9,097 nt of DNA. It comes from Pyramidobacter sp. (GTDB lineage Bacteria; Synergistota; Synergistia; Synergistales; Dethiosulfovibrionaceae). Position numbers and translations under genes: made by a program. The notes beneath the pieces were generated by a model, which had not been told where the DNA came from, ran no database searches, and saw only the letters and a program-made list of their open reading frames with translations. The stretch is from the NCBI GenBank assembly GCA_017940445.1, contig JAGAYQ010000213.1, forward strand, positions 1 through 9,097, read 5' to 3'. Shown in pieces: positions 7,327 to 9,097 of the stretch (its first letter is position 1; each line of letters begins with the position of its first letter).

Positions 7327-8666
7327 TTTTTCACCGCCGCCTTTCTGCGCTGCGCCATCACAAACGTCTTGCCGTCGCGGCAGCTCTGCGTGAGCGGCCG
7401 GCAGGCGGGGCAGACGTAGGTGCAGCTGCCGCACTCGATGCAGTTCATGCCGCCTTCGCGCTCAAAGTCATCGTAGCGCTTGAGCAGCACGAAGCTGTCA
7501 AGGTCGCTGGGCACCAGCCCCACGGGGCAGGCGTCGACGCATCGTCCGCAGCGCAGGCACGCTGACGGACGGGCCAGCATCGTTGATTTTGCCGTCAGGC
7601 AGAGCAGGCCGCTGCTGCCTTTCACCGCGGGCACGTCGAGCGTGCGCATGGCAACGCCCATCATCGGCCCGCCGGAGAGCACCTTGGCCGGAGGCTCGGC
7701 AAAGCCGCCGCAGAATTCGACCAGCTCGGCGATCGACGTGCCCAGCGGCACGCGCACGTTTTTCGGCTCGGCGATGGCGTCTCCCGTCACCGTGATGACG
7801 CGCTCGGTGGCCGGCTCGCCGCAGGCGATGGCGCGCCAGGCCTGCTGAATCGTGCGCACGTTGGCGATGATGCAGCCCACGTCGGCGGGCAGCGCCGTGA
7901 CCACATACTCCTGGCCCGTGAGCGCCTCGATCAGCATCTTTTCAGCGCCCTGCGGGTATTTCACCGTCATCGGCTGCACGCGGATCCTCACCACGCCGAG
8001 GCGGCTCACGCACTCTTCGAGCGCCGCGATCGCCTCGGGCTTGTTGTTCTCGACGGCGATGACGCCTTCCGCGTTGGGGAAGAGGCGCAGGAGCAGGCTC
8101 ATGCCGCGCACGATCTCCTCCGTGGCTTCGAGCATCAGGCGGAAGTCGCAGTTGAGGTAGGGCTCGCACTCCGCGCCGTTGGCGATCAGCCACTTGATCG
8201 CTCCCGGATCGCGCGGCGCGAACTTGACCGCCGCGGGGAACGTGGCGCCGCCGAAGCCGACGATGCCCGCCTCGCGAAGGCGCTTCACGTATTCCTTGGG
8301 ATCGCAGTTTTCGTAATCGGGCAGAGGGGCCCATTTCGGGTCGCGCTCGTACAGCCCGTCGTTCTCGACCACCACGCAGGTGTCGAAGTTGCCGCCGGTC
8401 ACGCGCCGCGGACCCACGTCCTTGACCGTGCCCGAGACGCTGCTCAGAATCGGCGCGGAGACGAACGCGTCGGTCGAGCCCAGCACCGTGCCGACCAGCA
8501 CGCGGTCGCCCTTTTTCACCACAGGCGCGTTGGGCGCGCCGATGTGCTGCGACATCGGAAAGACCAGCTCGCCCTTGGGACGATAGTCTTCGATCGCCTT
8601 GTCCCTGGTTAAATCCTTGTTCTGCGGCGGATGCACGCCGCCGCGAAACGTCGGAAAGCCCATCAT
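7323..8666 (-). CDS. rnfC: Electron transport complex subunit RnfC (NADH/FMN and 4Fe-4S subunit)
   Basis: RnfC is the cytoplasmic peripheral subunit that reacts with NAD(H) through FMN and connects to RnfB/RnfD by iron-sulfur clusters. The 447 residues start MMGFPTFRGGVHPPQNK, with FRGGVHPP as the RnfC signature. A biotinyl-like fold follows at about 35-100 (MSQHIGAP, VKKGDRVLVG, SGTVKDV). The nucleotide/FMN region is GFGGATFPAAVK (137-148) with GAECEPYL (164-171) and YPQGAEKML (237-245). Two ferredoxin motifs lie near the end: C370-x2-C373-x2-C376-x3-C380 and C409-x2-C412-x2-C415-x3-C419, each ending in CP. The frame is open back to 8885, but AGGAGG at 8673-8678 sits six bases before the ATG at 8666 (nine before the adjacent ATG at 8663), and upstream residues are unlike RnfC. 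It is the first gene of the operon. Confidence 0.96.
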   Translation of the reverse strand: MMGFPTFRGGVHPPQNKDLTRDKAIEDYRPKGELVFPMSQHIGAPNAPVVKKGDRVLVGTVLGSTDAFVSAPILSSVSGTVKDVGPRRVTGGNFDTCVVVENDGLYERDPKWAPLPDYENCDPKEYVKRLREAGIVGFGGATFPAAVKFAPRDPGAIKWLIANGAECEPYLNCDFRLMLEATEEIVRGMSLLLRLFPNAEGVIAVENNKPEAIAALEECVSRLGVVRIRVQPMTVKYPQGAEKMLIEALTGQEYVVTALPADVGCIIANVRTIQQAWRAIACGEPATERVITVTGDAIAEPKNVRVPLGTSIAELVEFCGGFAEPPAKVLSGGPMMGVAMRTLDVPAVKGSSGLLCLTAKSTMLARPSACLRCGRCVDACPVGLVPSDLDSFVLLKRYDDFEREGGMNCIECGSCTYVCPACRPLTQSCRDGKTFVMAQRRKAAVKK

Positions 8667-8672
8667 TCGATT

Positions 8673-8678
8673 CCTCCT
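8673..8678 (-). promoter_or_regulatory. Ribosome binding site deciding the rnfC start
   Basis: AGGAGG on the - strand lies six bases upstream of ATG 8666 and nine upstream of ATG 8663. It excludes the in-frame upstream starts as the main initiation site. Confidence 0.8.
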
Positions 8679-8745
8679 CATCAGACGCCGCTTCCCCTGC
8701 CAGCACGGGCTGGGCCGAAAAACGCCGTCTTGTGACATTTTTCTC

Positions 8746-8774
8746 ATAATAGCACTTTTTCTGAATGATTGAAA
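8746..8774 (-). promoter_or_regulatory. Candidate promoter of the rnf operon
   Basis: On the - strand, TATTAT (8746-8751) is preceded directly by TGC, giving an extended -10 (TGnTATnnT). The -35 at 17 bases spacing (TTTCAA, 8769-8774) is weak, matching three of six consensus positions. Transcription would begin near 8739, leaving a leader of about 70 bases before rnfC. The flanking sequence is AT-rich compared with the genes. Prediction by eye only. Confidence 0.5.
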
Positions 8775-8775
8775 T

Positions 8776-8789
8776 AAGTTAGCCAACTT
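8776..8789. promoter_or_regulatory. Small dyad AAGTT-n4-AACTT next to the rnf -35
   Basis: The arms AAGTT (8776-8780) and AACTT (8785-8789) are perfect inverted repeats around AGCC. The site abuts the proposed -35 of the rnf promoter, so a bound regulator could touch RNA polymerase. Five-base arms can arise by chance in AT-rich DNA. Confidence 0.3.
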
Positions 8790-8796
8790 TAATTGA

Positions 8797-8808
8797 TGTG
8801 TATACACA
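8797..8808. promoter_or_regulatory. Perfect 12-base palindrome, candidate operator
   Basis: TGTGTATACACA reads the same on both strands. It lies about 45 bases upstream of the proposed rnf -10 and about 115 bases upstream of the other promoter. The core GTATAC inside a T/A-flanked palindrome resembles operators of GntR-type (FadR-like) regulators. That family link is inference from shape alone, and the regulator is not in the window. Confidence 0.45.
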
Positions 8809-8831
8809 AAATTTGCTGCGTCAAATAGTGA

Positions 8832-8863
8832 ACCGTTCATCGAGGGGGAACGACCGTTCGACG
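8832..8863. repeat. Pair of 11-base direct repeats, 21-base period
   Basis: ACCGTTCATCG (8832-8842) and ACCGTTCGACG (8853-8863) match at nine of eleven positions and start 21 bases apart, about two helical turns. The second copy also forms a short hairpin arm, GTTCG (8856-8860) with CGAAC (8869-8873). The pair may be a binding site upstream of the + strand gene, or chance. Confidence 0.3.
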
Positions 8864-8920
8864 CCGGGCGAACAGTCAGACGCACAAAGCGCGGCTTGGA
8901 CGCGCAAAATCGTGGCTGTA

Positions 8921-8929
8921 TGGTATACT
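8921..8929 (+). promoter_or_regulatory. Candidate extended -10 promoter of the divergent gene
   Basis: TGGTATACT fits the extended -10 pattern TGnTATAAT with one mismatch. No good -35 is seen at 16-18 bases, as is common for extended -10 promoters. The start of transcription would be near 8936, giving a leader of about 33 bases before ATG 8969. Confidence 0.5.
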
Positions 8930-8968
8930 TATGACGGTAAATATTAAAACATGAGGAGTGAGCTTTTC

Positions 8969-9097
8969 ATGAACGCGAAACGATACGCCCTCGCCGCCGC
9001 GCTGACGCTGGCCCTTGCCGCCGGAGCCGCTGCCGCGAAGGACGAATATCCCACTGCCGACGATCTGAGGATGCGCGAGTTTCTTGCCGTGTGCGCG
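8969..9097 (+). CDS. Exported protein of unknown function, 5' end only
   Basis: Only the first 43 codons are in the window. The ATG at 8969 follows GAGGAG (8953-8958) with ten bases between. An in-frame ATG at 8951 lacks a ribosome site. The protein begins MNAKRY, then a hydrophobic run of Ala and Leu (about 7-22) ending GAAAA before KDEYP. This is a classic signal peptide with likely cleavage after AAA/A near residue 22-23. The mature start (DEYPTADDLRMREFLAVCA) contains one Cys but is too short to place in a family. The gene is divergent from rnfC and has its own candidate promoter, so it is a separate transcription unit. Confidence 0.75.
   Translation, partial: MNAKRYALAAALTLALAAGAAAAKDEYPTADDLRMREFLAVCA

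Noticed and set aside
8667..8885. N-terminal extension of RnfC from an upstream start at 8885
   Set aside because: The extension crosses the promoter and the ribosome binding site, and does not look like RnfC; ATG 8666 with AGGAGG fits the family length.
8951..8968. Earlier in-frame ATG for the exported protein
   Set aside because: There is no ribosome site before it, and it overlaps the ribosome site of ATG 8969; it would also put charged residues ahead of the signal peptide.

Overview
The window carries two blocks of sequence that meet at about 4341-4361. Left (3-4361, + strand) is the inside of one very large secreted beta-strand-repeat protein. It is open at the window edge and loses its natural C-terminus at the junction. 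Right (4341-8666, - strand) is an rnf operon in the order rnfC-rnfD-rnfG-rnfE-rnfA-rnfB, followed by a divergent + strand gene for an exported protein that runs off the right edge.

The left protein has autotransporter-associated beta-strand repeats (PATR type: KxGxGTLT...GGT..V..GTL) and two tandem PA14-like lobes. Giant proteins of this make are typical of Verrucomicrobiota, Kiritimatiellota and Lentisphaerota from gut or anoxic habitats. The Rnf genes are GC-rich and in the CDGEAB order usual for anaerobes (Clostridia, Synergistota and others). A Synergistota-like anaerobe is my best guess for this half, from general recognition only. Both assignments are inference.

The Rnf complex is a membrane ferredoxin:NAD+ oxidoreductase that pumps Na+ or H+. 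RnfC (NADH/FMN and two 4Fe-4S motifs), RnfD (membrane flavoprotein), RnfG (covalent-FMN protein), RnfE and RnfA (paired membrane subunits) are complete. They are tightly coupled by two ATGA overlaps, an 11-base overlap and short gaps. RnfB, the ferredoxin-type Fe-S subunit, is cut after about residue 37. From there its reading frame runs into the antisense of the repeat protein, and the repeat protein's frame runs into the antisense of rnfB. Two unrelated convergent genes are broken at the same spot, with a stretch of about 20 bases that fits both. No transposase, integrase or repeat lies there. The simplest reading is a chimeric join of two genomes in an assembly; a real rearrangement is the alternative.

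The 302-base intergenic region 8667-8968 is AT-richer in its middle. It holds a candidate extended -10 promoter for each direction, a perfect 12-base palindrome, a second small dyad and a pair of direct repeats 21 bases apart. I see no RNA genes, CRISPR arrays, insertion sequences or convincing terminators. I did not find a convincing novel system. The features most worth a second look are the junction, a four-cysteine tail on RnfE, and the tandem PA14-like lobes in the repeat protein.
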